A stretch of 64,000 bases of DNA. Origin: Emcibacter nanhaiensis (GTDB lineage: Bacteria; Pseudomonadota; Alphaproteobacteria; Sphingomonadales; Emcibacteraceae). Both the position numbers and the translations under genes were made by a program. Shown here in pieces: positions 44,752 to 54,430 of this stretch (within the stretch, counting starts at the first letter, position 1; each line of letters begins with the position of its first letter). A model generated the notes under the pieces. It had not been told where the DNA came from. It did not search any database and saw only the letters and a list, made by a program, of their open reading frames with translations. The DNA lies in assembly GCF_006385175.1 (NCBI RefSeq), contig NZ_VFIY01000004.1:62001-126000 (forward strand), given 5' to 3'.

Positions 44752-44793
44752 CCGATGGTTTTCCGCCGATGGCTTTCCCCCCGATGGTTTTCC
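44752..44793 (+). repeat. Three short tandem repeats of CCGATGGTTTTCC
   Basis: CCGATGGTTTTCC at 44752, CCGATGGCTTTCC at 44766 and CCGATGGTTTTCC at 44781, with 14- and 15-bp periods, just after the DUF192 stop codon. No function can be assigned. Confidence 0.6.
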
Positions 44794-44829
44794 CCAGGCG
44801 GTAAAAAACGCTCCGACCCGTAAAAAAGC

Positions 44830-44858
44830 TTGCCCTTGGCATGGGGATCAAGTATGAA
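44830..44858 (+). promoter_or_regulatory. Candidate promoter of tRNA-Pro
   Basis: TTGCCC (44830-44835) and TATGAA (44853-44858) with a 17-bp spacer; the tRNA begins 12 bp later. Confidence 0.5.
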
Positions 44859-44870
44859 CCCGCCATGACC

Positions 44871-44948
<78 letters not shown>

Positions 44949-45072
44949 CCTTCTCTGAAAATTCCGAATTTTTCCCGATTAAACAAGCCGCAGGCGATTT
45001 TTCTGCTTTCCCTTCAGGGGGCTTTGCGATAAACAACTGAGAACGATTGAGCCAACGGTGACAGGTGAAAAA

Positions 45073-45360
45073 ATGACGGTACGCATATACAAACCGGCCA
45101 AGAACGCCATGCAGTCCGGAACCCGCAAGACCAGCAAATGGGTGCTGGAATACAGCCCGGAACAGCACAAGCATTTGGACCCCCTGATGGGCTGGACCGG
45201 ATCCGGCGACATGCACGGCCAGGTCAGGCTCAAATTTGACAGCCGCGAGCATGCCATTGCCTATGCGGAAAAGAACGGCCTTGACTATGAGGTGATCGAA
45301 CCCCATGTGCGCAAGCCCCGCATCAAATCCTACGCGGATGCGTTTGCCTTCAAAGGCTAG
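45073..45360 (+). CDS. NADH dehydrogenase accessory subunit, NDUFS4 type (ETC complex I)
   Basis: A 95-residue protein of the ETC_C1_NDUFA4 (NDUFS4/18-kDa) family, an accessory subunit of complex I in alphaproteobacteria and mitochondria. Marks are VRIYKPAKNAMQSGTR, KWVLEYSPE, MGWTGSGDM, LKFDSREHAIAYAEKNG and RKPRIKSYADAFAFK. ATG 45073 with AGGTGAAAAA upstream is preferred to the GTG at 45058. It is flanked by two tRNA genes, 13 bp before tRNA-Arg, an order common in this class. Confidence 0.94.
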   Translation: MTVRIYKPAKNAMQSGTRKTSKWVLEYSPEQHKHLDPLMGWTGSGDMHGQVRLKFDSREHAIAYAEKNGLDYEVIEPHVRKPRIKSYADAFAFKG

Positions 45361-45373
45361 AGAACAGAATAAA

Positions 45374-45450
45374 GGCTCCGTAGCTCAGCTGGATAGAGCA
45401 ACTGACTTCTAATCAGTAGGTCGCAGGTTCGAATCCTGCCGGAGTCGCCA
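45374..45450 (+). tRNA. tRNA-Arg (anticodon UCU)
   Basis: Acceptor GGCTCCG pairs with CGGAGTC (one G-U pair), discriminator G and encoded CCA. Anticodon stem ACTGA/TCAGT encloses CTTCTAA with anticodon TCT at 45408-45410. It is probably cotranscribed with the complex I subunit gene. Confidence 0.96.
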
Positions 45451-45458
45451 TGTATTTC

Positions 45459-45493
45459 AAGGGCTTAGTGGATATTCTGCTGAGCCCTTTCTG
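45459..45493 (+). terminator. Probable terminator after tRNA-Arg
   Basis: AAGGGCT and AGCCCTT pair, with an inner AG/CT, around a 14-nt loop, followed by a short TTCTGT tract. The T-run is weak. Confidence 0.5.
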
Positions 45494-45598
45494 TATGGCG
45501 ATCAGCCCCTGCCGTTCGCGACCACACGCCGGTCATATTTTGACTGGAATACTTGCATGCCAGAGTGTAGGTTTGTACCTTGCGTGGGAGGATTGGGT

Positions 45599-46900
45599 AT
45601 GGAAACGTCTGCTGCAACTTCAGGGGCTTCGGTAAAGGTCAGCCGCAAGGCCTGGATCATTCTGGCCTTGCTGACCGTGGCGATGGCGATCAGCTATGTG
45701 GATCGTTTTGTCCTTGCCATGCTGATCCAGCCGGTCAAGATGGAGCTGGACCTGTCCGATACCGAGATCGGCATTGTCACCGGTTTTGCCTTTTCCGCCT
45801 TTTACGCCCTGTTCGGCCTGGTGATGGCCCGCTTCGCCGACACCAGGGGTGTGCGCAAGGTCTTTGTCGGGTCGCTGCTGGTCTGGAGCGCCATGACGGC
45901 GCTGTGCGGCGTGGCCCAGAATTTCTTCCATATGCTTGTCGCCCGCTTTGGGGTCGGCGCCGGTGAGGCCGGGGTGGCGCCGGCGGGACATGCCACCCTG
46001 GCCCGGGTGTTTCCGGCCGAGCGGCACAGCATGGCGTTGGCGGTCTTCAGCGCCGGCGGTCCGGTGGGAATCATGCTGGCGCTGTTTGTCACCGGGGTGG
46101 TTGAAGCGGCGGTGGGCTGGCGCTGGACCTTTGTCCTGATGGGGGTGCCCGGGGTTGTCCTGGCGCTGGTGATGCTGTTGGCCGGTGGGATTTTTCCGGC
46201 CCGGGCCGAGTCCCTGCCTGGCGACCAGCCGCCGGAAAACCTGCTGTCCGCCGTCAAAAGACTGGTGCGGATGCCGATCTTTATCGGCGTCAATCTGCTG
46301 ATGTCGTCTGTGATTTTTCTGGGGTTTGGCGTCGGCCAGTGGATTCCGGCCTATTTCGAACGCACTTTTGCTGTGACCCGGGCCGAGCTTGGCGTGAGTC
46401 TCGCTTTGACCCAGGGGATCGGCATGCTGGCGGGCAGCGTCGGCGGTGGCCTGGCGGCAGACTGGCTCATGCGGCGGGAGAAAAAATGGCGCAACTATTT
46501 TATCGTCGGCACCATCCTGATCGCCATCCCCCTGTCAATCAGCGTTTATTTCGCGGGTAACGTGACATCGGCATCGTTGCTGGTCGGGCTCGCGATCTTC
46601 TTTATGGCCATGCCGGTCGGGGCCATGTGGGCGACGGTCCAGGATGTGGCGCCGGAGGAACATCGCGCCACTGGTTCCGCGATCACCATGATGGTCGGCT
46701 TTGTGATCGGGCAGGGGGTTGGTCCTTTTGCCATCGGGCTGGCCAGCGATTTTTTGTATAACAGTTACGGTATCCTGTCACTCCGCTACGCCCTGATTAT
46801 CTGTGTCTCCTCGGCAGCGGTGCTGATGCTGATTCCTTTGTTTTTGCTGGGCGCCCATACCCGGCGCGGCGGCGGCGAGCCACAGCCGAGCGAGCTCTGA
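45599..46900 (+). CDS. MFS transporter (spinster-like)
   Basis: A 433-residue major facilitator with 12 membrane segments. The early motif ISYVDRFVLAMLIQPVKMEL followed by DTEIGIVTGFAFSAFYALFG and the loop ARFADTRGVRKV are typical of the spinster-like subfamily often annotated as MFS/Spns transporter. ATG 45599 follows GGGAGGATTGGG and is preferred to the upstream ATG at 45557. The substrate is unknown; it is the only transporter near the molybdenum hydroxylase genes, but is 155 bp away. Confidence 0.9.
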   Translation: METSAATSGASVKVSRKAWIILALLTVAMAISYVDRFVLAMLIQPVKMELDLSDTEIGIVTGFAFSAFYALFGLVMARFADTRGVRKVFVGSLLVWSAMTALCGVAQNFFHMLVARFGVGAGEAGVAPAGHATLARVFPAERHSMALAVFSAGGPVGIMLALFVTGVVEAAVGWRWTFVLMGVPGVVLALVMLLAGGIFPARAESLPGDQPPENLLSAVKRLVRMPIFIGVNLLMSSVIFLGFGVGQWIPAYFERTFAVTRAELGVSLALTQGIGMLAGSVGGGLAADWLMRREKKWRNYFIVGTILIAIPLSISVYFAGNVTSASLLVGLAIFFMAMPVGAMWATVQDVAPEEHRATGSAITMMVGFVIGQGVGPFAIGLASDFLYNSYGILSLRYALIICVSSAAVLMLIPLFLLGAHTRRGGGEPQPSEL

Positions 46901-47054
46901 AATGGTGCGCCGGGTGGACCTCATATGCCGGATATTTGCAGCCTCAAAAAAAACGTTAGTGTAGCAAACTTTTTTGCCGATAACCTGTTCAAATAATCCG
47001 GGGGCTGTGCTATGACGTACCAGCAACGGGTATATCAATTCTGGATGGGTAAAA

Positions 47055-47510
47055 ATGACCAAATTCAAGCTCAATGGCGAAAGCCGCACCTATGACGGTG
47101 ACGGGGACATGCCGCTTCTGTGGTATCTCAGGGACGAGGCCGGACTGACCGGCACTAAATTCGGCTGCGGTGTCGGCCAGTGCGGCGCCTGCACGGTCCA
47201 TGTGGGGGGCGAGGCGGTGCGCAGCTGCCTCACTTTCATGGAAGACCTGGAGGGTGAGGAAGTGACCACCATCGAGGGCCTGTCAGAGACCGGCGATCAT
47301 CCGCTGCAGCAAGCCTGGGCCGACCATGATGTGCCCCAGTGCGGCTATTGCCAGTCCGGCCAGATCATGCAGGCCGCGACCCTGCTCAGGGACAATCCCA
47401 ATCCGAGCGACCAGGATATTGTCGACCATATGAACGGCAACCTGTGCCGTTGCGGCACCTACCAGCGCATCCGCAAAGCGATTAAATCAGCAACGGAGGC
47501 GTCCAAATGA
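47055..47510 (+). CDS. (2Fe-2S)-binding subunit of a molybdenum hydroxylase (IorA-type)
   Basis: A 151-residue small subunit with two [2Fe-2S] clusters. The plant-ferredoxin-type site is [16 protein letters not shown] with VRSC; the second, helical site is [10 protein letters not shown] with [11 protein letters not shown]. It passes electrons from the molybdopterin subunit encoded next (4-bp overlap). It matches the alpha subunit of isoquinoline 1-oxidoreductase and related aldehyde dehydrogenases; the substrate is open. Confidence 0.93.
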   Translation: MTKFKLNGESRTYDGDGDMPLLWYLRDEAGLTGTKFGCGVGQCGACTVHVGGEAVRSCLTFMEDLEGEEVTTIEGLSETGDHPLQQAWADHDVPQCGYCQSGQIMQAATLLRDNPNPSDQDIVDHMNGNLCRCGTYQRIRKAIKSATEASK

Positions 47511-49759
47511 ACCAGATTACACGACGTTCCATTCTCAAGGGGGCTGCCGCCGGCAGCCTGGTGCTGACGGTCCAGATGGGCGGCTTTAACATGGCCCGGG
47601 CCATGTCCGGCCGGGAACAGCCGCTCGCCCCCAACCTGTTTGTGGTCATTGAACCGGACGGCACCGTCTTGATCACTGCCCATCGCTCGGAAATGGGCCA
47701 GGGCAGCAAGACCGGCCTGCCGCAGATTGTCGCCGACGAACTGGGCGCTGACTGGGCCAAAGTGAAAGTGATTCAGGCCGACGGCGACGCGCGGCTTGGC
47801 GACCAGAATACCGATGGTTCCCGCTCCGTGCGCTGGTTTTATGTCAAAATGCGGGAAATGGGCGCCATGGCCCGCCTGATGCTGCAGCGGGCCGCGGCCC
47901 GGGAATGGGGCGTGGAGGCCAGCGCCGTCAAGGTGGACATGCACAAGCTGACTTATGGCAATAAAGAAATGGGCTTTGGCGAGGCCGCGGTGCTGGCGGC
48001 GGAAGATCCGGTGCCGGCGGTTGAGGAACTGACCTTCAAGTCGCCTGCGGAATTCACCTATATCGGCAAGCCGGTCAAGATCGTCGACCTTGGCGACATG
48101 GTGACCGGCAGGGCCATGTACGGCCAGGATATGAAGATCGACGGCATGCTCTATGCCCTGGTTGCCCGCCCGCCGGTGCAGGGTGGCAAGGTCAAGTCGT
48201 TTGACGCCTCTGCGGCGCGCCAGGTCAAGGGCGTGATCGACGTGATCGAAATGCCGGCCGTGTCGGTGCCGACCATGTTCAACCCGGTCGGCGGCGTCGC
48301 CGTGCTGGCCAACAGCACCTGGGCCGCCATGAAGGGGCGCGAGGCGCTGGACATTGAGTGGGATGCTGGCGCCGACCATCCTGACAGTGTCGATTTGCAC
48401 AAGCAACTGCTGGAAACGGCGAAAATGCCGGGTGTCTATACCGGCCGGGCCGAAGGTGATGTGGACAAGGCGCTGGGGGAGGCAGACCGGGTGATCGAAG
48501 CCAGTTACCAGATGCCTTACTATGCCCATGTGCCGATGGAGCCGCCGGCGGCGCTCGCCAGTGTCACGGCGGAAGGCGCCGAAATCTGGGCCTGTGTTCA
48601 GGACCCGCAGTCGGTGCAGGATGTGGTGGCCGCCACCCTCGGCTATATGACCACCAATGACAAGGGGCAGCCAATGCCGGACCGCTCCAGGGTCACGGCG
48701 CATGTGACCCTGCTGGGCGGCGCTTTCGGACGTAAATCCAAGCCGGATTTCTGCGCCGAGGCGGCTTATCTGTCGCAAAAGACCGGCAAACCGGTCAAGG
48801 TGGTGTGGACCCGCGAGGATGACATTCGCCATGATTATTTCCATGCCATCAGCGCCCAGCACTTCAAAGGCGGGCTGGACAAGGACGGCAAGGTTACGGC
48901 CTGGGACCATAACACGGTGTTCCCCAGCATCCTGTCCATTTTCAATCCGGCAGCCGATCAGCCGAGCCCGTTTGAAATGGGGCAGGGGCAGGTAGACCTG
49001 CCCTATAATTTCCCCAACACGCGCATGACCTGCGGCAAGGCCAGGACCAACCTGCGCATCGGCTGGCTGCGTTCGGTCATCAATATCCCGCACGGTTTTG
49101 GTATTGGTTCCTTCCTTGACGAACTGGCTCATGCAGCCGGGCAGGACCCGAAGGAGTTCCTGCTGGAGTATCTATCCCCGGACCATCTGGTGCCGGTGGA
49201 TGACTTCCCGGCCAAATTCAATTACGGCGAAAGCGGCAAGGATTATCCGTTCGAGACCGCCCGGCTGAAGAATGTGCTGAACCTGGCCGCCGACGGTATC
49301 GGCTGGGGCCGTAAGGTCCCCGAGGGGCACGGCCTCGGCATTGCCTGTCACTACAGCTTCCTGACCCATGTGGCCGTGGCCATGGAAGTGGCGGTCAAGG
49401 ACGGGGGGCTCAGCATCCCGAAAGTGGATATCGCCGTCGACTGCGGTCGTTATGTCAACCCGGACCGGGTCAAGGCCCAGATGGAAGGGGCGGTGATCTT
49501 CGGCCTGTCCCATGCGCTCTATTCGGAAGTGACCACCACTGGCGGCGCCGTGGACCAGAGCAACTTCCATGATTACCTGCTGACCCGCATGGACATGGCG
49601 CCGGACGTCACCGTGCATCTGGTGGACAGCGACGACAAGCCGCGCGGGGTGGGTGAGCCCGGTGTGCCGCCGGTCACCGCCGCGCTGTGCAACGCCATCT
49701 TCGCCGCCACCGGCAAGCGTATTCGCAAGCTGCCGCTCGGCGATCAGCTGGAAAGCTAA
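47507..49759 (+). CDS. Molybdopterin-binding subunit of a xanthine dehydrogenase-family enzyme (IorB-type)
   Basis: A 750-residue catalytic subunit with an N-terminal twin-arginine motif ([12 protein letters not shown]), so the enzyme is probably exported folded by Tat together with its iron-sulfur partner. Family marks are [43 protein letters not shown] and the C-terminal [10 protein letters not shown] containing the catalytic Glu. No FAD subunit and no cytochrome gene are adjacent, as in other IorAB pairs whose electron acceptor is encoded elsewhere. Confidence 0.93.
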   Translation: MNQITRRSILKGAAAGSLVLTVQMGGFNMARAMSGREQPLAPNLFVVIEPDGTVLITAHRSEMGQGSKTGLPQIVADELGADWAKVKVIQADGDARLGDQNTDGSRSVRWFYVKMREMGAMARLMLQRAAAREWGVEASAVKVDMHKLTYGNKEMGFGEAAVLAAEDPVPAVEELTFKSPAEFTYIGKPVKIVDLGDMVTGRAMYGQDMKIDGMLYALVARPPVQGGKVKSFDASAARQVKGVIDVIEMPAVSVPTMFNPVGGVAVLANSTWAAMKGREALDIEWDAGADHPDSVDLHKQLLETAKMPGVYTGRAEGDVDKALGEADRVIEASYQMPYYAHVPMEPPAALASVTAEGAEIWACVQDPQSVQDVVAATLGYMTTNDKGQPMPDRSRVTAHVTLLGGAFGRKSKPDFCAEAAYLSQKTGKPVKVVWTREDDIRHDYFHAISAQHFKGGLDKDGKVTAWDHNTVFPSILSIFNPAADQPSPFEMGQGQVDLPYNFPNTRMTCGKARTNLRIGWLRSVINIPHGFGIGSFLDELAHAAGQDPKEFLLEYLSPDHLVPVDDFPAKFNYGESGKDYPFETARLKNVLNLAADGIGWGRKVPEGHGLGIACHYSFLTHVAVAMEVAVKDGGLSIPKVDIAVDCGRYVNPDRVKAQMEGAVIFGLSHALYSEVTTTGGAVDQSNFHDYLLTRMDMAPDVTVHLVDSDDKPRGVGEPGVPPVTAALCNAIFAATGKRIRKLPLGDQLES

Positions 49760-49765
49760 ACGTGA

Positions 49766-50182
49766 TCAGTCGGAGGAGCCGTAGAGCTCCTCCGGCGATT
49801 TTTCCACCTCGGCGATTTCTTTGAGCCCTTCGTCGGTGACTTCGGTATAGAAACAGGTCCGCCGCCCGGTGTGGCAGGCGACGCCTTCCTGGTCGACCAG
49901 CAGCAACAGCGTATCGCCGTCGCAGTCGATGCGGAAATTCTTCAGGGTCTGCACCTGGCCGGAGCTTTCGCCCTTGTGCCACAGCTTCTCCCGCGAGCGG
50001 GAAAAATAACAGACCCGGCCGTTGTTCAGGGTCTCGATCACCGCTTCCCGGTTCATCCAGGCCATCATCAATACCTCGCCGGTGTCATGCTGCTGGGCGA
50101 TGGCCGGCACCAGGCCGTCGTCGTTGAAGCTGATGGCCGCCAGGGCCTTTTCGATGGTGTTTGCGGACAGGGGATAAGTCAT
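49766..50182 (-). CDS. hisI: Phosphoribosyl-AMP cyclohydrolase
   Basis: Third step of histidine synthesis (opening of the purine ring of PR-AMP). The 138-residue protein has the metal-binding signature DCDGDTLLLLVDQEGVACHT followed by GRRTCFY, and VLMMAWMNREA and REKLWHKGESSGQ upstream. It is the stand-alone HisI form, without the HisE pyrophosphatase part. It is divergent from zur. Confidence 0.95.
   Translation of the reverse strand: MTYPLSANTIEKALAAISFNDDGLVPAIAQQHDTGEVLMMAWMNREAVIETLNNGRVCYFSRSREKLWHKGESSGQVQTLKNFRIDCDGDTLLLLVDQEGVACHTGRRTCFYTEVTDEGLKEIAEVEKSPEELYGSSD
49771..49803 (+). terminator. Probable terminator of the iorAB-type operon
   Basis: CGGAGGAGC and GCTCCTCCG form a perfect 9-bp stem with a 6-nt loop; T5 follows after GCGA. 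The hairpin lies inside the 3' end of the convergent hisI gene. Confidence 0.55.
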
Positions 50183-50267
50183 GGGCGGTTACCGGTTTTG
50201 AGTCATTTAATTTCAATTATGCCTGAAGACTTGAAATTGGTTGCGTCTCAGGCCACTATTACCTAAA

Positions 50268-50282
50268 TGTTATGCCATAACA
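50268..50282. promoter_or_regulatory. Zur box TGTTAT-GCC-ATAACA
   Basis: A perfect 15-bp palindrome 18 bp upstream of the zur ATG, matching the known alphaproteobacterial Zur consensus (TGTTATnnnATAACA). It implies zinc-dependent autorepression of zur-znuC-znuB. Confidence 0.8.
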
Positions 50283-50300
50283 ATACAAGAACAGCCAGTA

Positions 50301-50768
50301 ATGACACAAGCAGCTCATAAGCACGATCACGACAAATGTATCGAACAGGCCCTGCAGACGGCGCGGGAAATCTGTGACCAGCGGGAAACCCGTTTCACAC
50401 CGCTGCGCCGGAGTGTGCTGGAACTGGTGTGGCGCGGGCACAAGCCGGTGACCGCGTACGAGCTGTTGGACATGCTGAGCCAGCAAGGCAAGAAACGGGT
50501 GGCGCCGCCGACCGTCTATCGGGCGCTGGATTTCCTGATCGAGGAGGGGCTGGTGCACCGGCTCGAATCCCTCAATGCCTTCATCGGCTGTCCGGATCCC
50601 TCTCACAAACACCAGGGCCACTTCCTGATCTGCCGCAACTGCCGCACGGTCAAGGAAGTCAACGACAAGGGTTTGCACAATAAAATCGCCAAAGTGGCCG
50701 AGGACAACGGCTATACCTGCGAGCACAGCATGCTTGAAATCATGGGGCTCTGTGACAGCTGCCGCTGA
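50301..50768 (+). CDS. zur: Zinc uptake regulator Zur (Fur family)
   Basis: A 155-residue Fur-family repressor with a His-rich N-terminus, a winged helix (TAYELLDMLSQQ, PPTVYRALDFLIEEGLVHRL) and a dimerisation domain with structural zinc Cys pairs (CRNC and CDSC) and HKHQGHFLI. The neighbours znuC and znuB and the palindrome upstream identify it as Zur rather than Fur or PerR. ATG 50301 gives the expected start; the TTG at 50241 is less likely. Confidence 0.93.
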   Translation: MTQAAHKHDHDKCIEQALQTAREICDQRETRFTPLRRSVLELVWRGHKPVTAYELLDMLSQQGKKRVAPPTVYRALDFLIEEGLVHRLESLNAFIGCPDPSHKHQGHFLICRNCRTVKEVNDKGLHNKIAKVAEDNGYTCEHSMLEIMGLCDSCR

Positions 50769-50778
50769 CGTGACCCCG

Positions 50779-51540
50779 ATGAGCACTCTTCTTGACCTGA
50801 AAAATATCACCAAAAGCTTCGGCGGCCGGACCGTGCTGCAGGATGTGGACCTGAGCGTGGATGCACGGGAAATCGTCACCCTGATCGGGCCAAACGGCGC
50901 CGGTAAAAGCACCTTGATGAAAATCGCCCTTGGCCTGACGGCGCCGGACAGCGGCGAGGTGGGGCGCAAAAAGGGGCTGGTGATCGGCTATATGCCGCAG
51001 AAACTTGCCATTGATGACACCCTGCCGCTGCAGGTGGAGGATTTCCTCAAGCTGCGTCCCGGCGTGACAGGCGAAGCTGTCGACGAGGTGCTGGAGACCG
51101 TCCGGCTCAGCCGGTTCTGCAAAAGCCCGGTGCAACGGCTGTCCGGCGGCGAGATGCAGCGTCTGTTGATGGCCCGGGCCTTGCTCGGCAACCCCGATCT
51201 CCTGGTGCTGGACGAGCCGGTGCAGGGTATCGATATTGCCGGGCAGGAGGAGATTTACCGCCTGATCAAGCAGACCCGGGACGACCGCGGCTGCAGCGTA
51301 CTGATGATCTCCCATGACCTGCATCTGGTGATGTCGGCCACCGACCGGGTGATCTGCCTCAATCACCATATCTGCTGCCAGGGCGCGCCGGAATCCGTGC
51401 GCGACAATCCGGACTATCATGCCCTGTTTGCCGGCAGTGCCGAAAATATCTCCATGTATACCCACCATCATGACCACCATCATGACAGCCGGGGCAATAT
51501 CGTGCCCGGCCCCCATGACGAGGCGTGCGATCATGACTGA
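50779..51540 (+). CDS. znuC: Zinc ABC transporter ATP-binding protein ZnuC
   Basis: A 253-residue ABC ATPase: Walker A GPNGAGKSTL, Q-loop YMPQKL, signature LSGGEMQRL, Walker B LLVLDEPVQGID and switch His SHDLHLV. The C-terminus carries a His/Asp-rich tail (YTHHHDHHHDSRG and a terminal CDHD) that could bind zinc, as in some ZnuC proteins. ATG 50779 gives the standard start (the open frame extends to 50734). It starts 10 bp after zur and overlaps znuB by 8 bp. Confidence 0.94.
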   Translation: MSTLLDLKNITKSFGGRTVLQDVDLSVDAREIVTLIGPNGAGKSTLMKIALGLTAPDSGEVGRKKGLVIGYMPQKLAIDDTLPLQVEDFLKLRPGVTGEAVDEVLETVRLSRFCKSPVQRLSGGEMQRLLMARALLGNPDLLVLDEPVQGIDIAGQEEIYRLIKQTRDDRGCSVLMISHDLHLVMSATDRVICLNHHICCQGAPESVRDNPDYHALFAGSAENISMYTHHHDHHHDSRGNIVPGPHDEACDHD

Positions 51541-52357
51541 CAATATTATCTACAATTTTCTGAGTGCGATTGACGATTTTATCCTTTATGCCCTGGCGGC
51601 GGGAATATTGGTGGCGATTGCCGCCGGGCCGCTGGGCTGTTTCCTGGTGTGGCGGCGCATGGCCTATTTCGGCGATACCGTGGCCCATTCCGCCCTGATG
51701 GGGGTGGCGCTCGGCTTTGCCCTTGGCACCACCAATCCAATTGTCATGATCCTGGTTTGCGCGGCGGTGGCCCTGTTTCTGCTGTTGCTGCAACGTGACC
51801 GCAGCCTGTCGTCGGATGCCCTGCTCGGCATTCTCGCCCACAGCGCGCTGTCCATCGGCCTGATCATGATCGCGCTGCAGGAAAGCGTGCGCCAGAACAT
51901 GATGTTTTTCCTGATCGGCGATATCCTGGCCATTGATACCGTCGACCTGTATCAGCTGTCGGCCATGTGCCTGGCGGTGCTGGTGATCATGGCCCTGATC
52001 TGGAAAAACCTGCTGTCGGCCACGGTGCATGAGGACCTGGCGCGGGTTGAAGGCGTGCCGGTGACCCGCACCAAGATCATCTATATGCTGATGATCGCCA
52101 CCCTGGTGGCGCTGGCGCTGAAAGTGACCGGAGTGTTGCTGGTCACCGCCCTGATGATCATCCCCGCCGCCGGGGCGCGCAATATCGCCCGCAGTCCGGG
52201 GGTGATGGTCGGACTGGCGGTGCTGATTGGCGTGCTGTCGGTAATCAGCGGCGTATTTGTCTCGTCAACCTGGGATGTGCCCACCGGGCCGGCCATTGTG
52301 CTGTCGGCCACGGTGGCGTTTGTGGTGACCCGGATCGCCTGCCTGCAGCGGGCCTGA
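51533..52357 (+). CDS. znuB: Zinc ABC transporter permease ZnuB
   Basis: A 274-residue ABC-3 family permease with about eight membrane segments; GPLGCFLVWRRMAYFGDTVA, HSALMGVALG, GILAHSALSIGL and VTALMIIPAAGARNIA are family marks. ATG 51533 lies inside the end of znuC; the longer frame from 51419 is out of place. No znuA (binding protein) follows; the next gene is convergent, so ZnuA must be encoded elsewhere. Confidence 0.94.
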   Translation: MTDNIIYNFLSAIDDFILYALAAGILVAIAAGPLGCFLVWRRMAYFGDTVAHSALMGVALGFALGTTNPIVMILVCAAVALFLLLLQRDRSLSSDALLGILAHSALSIGLIMIALQESVRQNMMFFLIGDILAIDTVDLYQLSAMCLAVLVIMALIWKNLLSATVHEDLARVEGVPVTRTKIIYMLMIATLVALALKVTGVLLVTALMIIPAAGARNIARSPGVMVGLAVLIGVLSVISGVFVSSTWDVPTGPAIVLSATVAFVVTRIACLQRA

Positions 52358-52359
52358 GG

Positions 52360-53529
52360 CTAGTTGTCGATCCGGGCAAAACCCTTTTCCAGGTCTTCGA
52401 TCAGGTCGTCGGCATTCTCAAGGCCGATATGCAGCCGCACCAGCGGGCCCTTGGCCTGCCATTTGACGGCGGTACGGTTTTTATCGAGACCATGCGCCGG
52501 CAGGATCAGGCTTTCATAGCCGCCCCAGGAGAAGCCCATCTTGAACAGTTCCATATTGTCGAGCATGGGCGTGAGCTGGCTTTCCTTATAGTTGTCGGTC
52601 ATAACGAAGGAAAACAGGCCGCAACTGCCGAGGAAGTCGCGCTTGAAGAATTCATGGCCCGGGCAGCTTTCCAGCGCCGGGTGACGGACATGGTCCACTT
52701 CCGGCCGGCTCGCTAACCAGTCGGCGACTTTGAGGGCATTTTCCTCATGCTGTTCCAGGCGCAGGCCCATGGTCCTGAGCCCCCGCAGGCCGAGATAGAC
52801 ATCATCCGGCGCCGCGCAATAGCCGAGCTGCAGGCTCATTTCCCGAAGCTGGTCCCAGCATTTTTCATTGGCGGTCGCGGTGCCGAGCATGGCGTCGGAA
52901 TGGCCGACGATATACTTGGTTGCCGCCTGGATCGAAACATCCACGCCGTGTTCGAACGGCTTGAAGTTGAATGGGGTGCCCCAGGTATTGTCCATCAGCA
53001 CGATCGCGCCCTTGTCATGGGCGGCTTTGGCGATGGCCGGGACGTCCTGCACTTCCATGGTCAGGGAGCAGGGGCTTTCCACAAACACCATCCTGGTATT
53101 GTCTCGGATCAGTTCACTGATCCCGGACCCGATCAGCGGGTCGTAATAGGTGGTCTCCACGCCCATATTTTTCAGATAACCGTCGCACAGGGTGCGGGTC
53201 GGCTCGTAGGCGCCGTCGACCATCAGCAGATGATCGCCGCTTTCAAGGAACGACAGCATGGCGCCGGTCACCGCCGCCAGGCCGCTGGGGTACAGCGCGC
53301 ATCCCACACCGCCTTCCAGTTCGCACATCGCATCCTGCAGGGCAAAATGGGTCGGCGTGCCGCGCCGGCCGTAATACATGTGGCTCCTGGCGCGGTTGCG
53401 CACCGCCTCGCGCATGTCGGCGACAGTGTCGAAAACAACAGTGGAGGCATGGTAGACAGGCGGGTTGACGACGCCGCCGGTCCATTGTTTTTTGCGTCCG
53501 GCTTCAACCAGTCTGGTTTCTTTCTTCAT
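52360..53529 (-). CDS. metC: Cystathionine beta-lyase
   Basis: A 389-residue PLP enzyme of the Cys/Met metabolism family that cleaves cystathionine to homocysteine. The PLP Lys is in QAATKYIVGHSDAMLGT; other marks are SHMYYGRRGTPT, LYPSGLAAVTGAML and FVESPCSLTMEVQD. The alphaproteobacterial MetC end GFARID is present. It is the last gene of the reverse-strand ACT-cysK-sseA-metC set, 15 bp after sseA. Confidence 0.92.
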   Translation of the reverse strand: MKKETRLVEAGRKKQWTGGVVNPPVYHASTVVFDTVADMREAVRNRARSHMYYGRRGTPTHFALQDAMCELEGGVGCALYPSGLAAVTGAMLSFLESGDHLLMVDGAYEPTRTLCDGYLKNMGVETTYYDPLIGSGISELIRDNTRMVFVESPCSLTMEVQDVPAIAKAAHDKGAIVLMDNTWGTPFNFKPFEHGVDVSIQAATKYIVGHSDAMLGTATANEKCWDQLREMSLQLGYCAAPDDVYLGLRGLRTMGLRLEQHEENALKVADWLASRPEVDHVRHPALESCPGHEFFKRDFLGSCGLFSFVMTDNYKESQLTPMLDNMELFKMGFSWGGYESLILPAHGLDKNRTAVKWQAKGPLVRLHIGLENADDLIEDLEKGFARIDN

Positions 53530-53544
53530 CGGGCAGGACTTTCC

Positions 53545-54393
53545 TCAGGCCGGGTGAACCGGCGTATCCGGGTGGGATCCCCATTCGCTCCAGGATCCGT
53601 CATAGAGCGCATATTGGTGGTTGCCGATCATGGACAGAGCCAGGCACAAGACCGCCGCTGTGCCGCCAGAGCCACAGGTGGTGACGATGGGCTGGCTGAG
53701 GTCGACGCCGGCATCCGCGAAGACCTGCTCCATTTCCTCAGGCGATTTATAGGTGCCGTTCTCATTGAACAGCCGTTCGTAGGGCAGGTTGAGGCTGCCG
53801 GGGATATGACCGGATTTCATGCCGGGCCGTGGTTCTTCGGATTCCGCATTGAAGCGGGCGGCGCTGCGGGCGTCCACGACCTGTTCCCGTTTGCTGTTGA
53901 GATTTTCCATCATCTGGTCCAGTTCGCGCACCAGAGTGGCGTTGAAGCGGGCGGTGAAATGTCTCGGCCCCGGCACCGGGGGAATGTCTTCGGTCGGCTT
54001 GCCTTCGGCCCGCCACTTCTGGAAGCCGCCGTCCAGTACCGCCACATCGCGGTGGCCGAAGGCCTTGAGCATGAACCAGACCCGGGCGGCAGAACGGATG
54101 TCGCTGTTGTCATAAACCACGATCCGCATGCCGTCGCCAAGGCCGAGCTTGCGCATCCGGCTCGACATTTTTTCCGGGCTCGGCAGCATGTGCGGGAGGT
54201 GACTGTCGGTATCGCAGATTTCTTCCTGATCGAAAAAGACGGCGCCGGGGATATGGGATTCTTCATACTCGGCCTTGCCGTCACGCTCCGCCCAGGGCAA
54301 ATGCCAGGAGGCGTCCACTACCCGCACATCCGGGGCTTCGAGATGTTGCAGCAGCCAGTCTGTACTTACCAGGGCGTTTTTCTCGTCAATCAT
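53545..54393 (-). CDS. sseA: 3-mercaptopyruvate sulfurtransferase (two-rhodanese protein)
   Basis: A 282-residue protein with two rhodanese domains. The catalytic loop in the second domain is CGSGGTAAVL, the CGSGVT-like form of mercaptopyruvate sulfurtransferases rather than thiosulfate types. The first domain has VVDASWHLP, HIPGAVFFD and VVYDNSDIRSAARVWFML. It transfers sulfur from mercaptopyruvate (made from Cys) to thiols. It sits between cysK and metC. Confidence 0.92.
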   Translation of the reverse strand: MIDEKNALVSTDWLLQHLEAPDVRVVDASWHLPWAERDGKAEYEESHIPGAVFFDQEEICDTDSHLPHMLPSPEKMSSRMRKLGLGDGMRIVVYDNSDIRSAARVWFMLKAFGHRDVAVLDGGFQKWRAEGKPTEDIPPVPGPRHFTARFNATLVRELDQMMENLNSKREQVVDARSAARFNAESEEPRPGMKSGHIPGSLNLPYERLFNENGTYKSPEEMEQVFADAGVDLSQPIVTTCGSGGTAAVLCLALSMIGNHQYALYDGSWSEWGSHPDTPVHPA

Positions 54394-54430
54394 GTCAGTT
54401 TCCTCGTCAAGTTGCCTCGAGACACTATGC

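Noticed and set aside
47459-49132. 557-codon reverse-strand frame
   Set aside because: Complement of the molybdopterin-binding subunit gene, which has clear family motifs.
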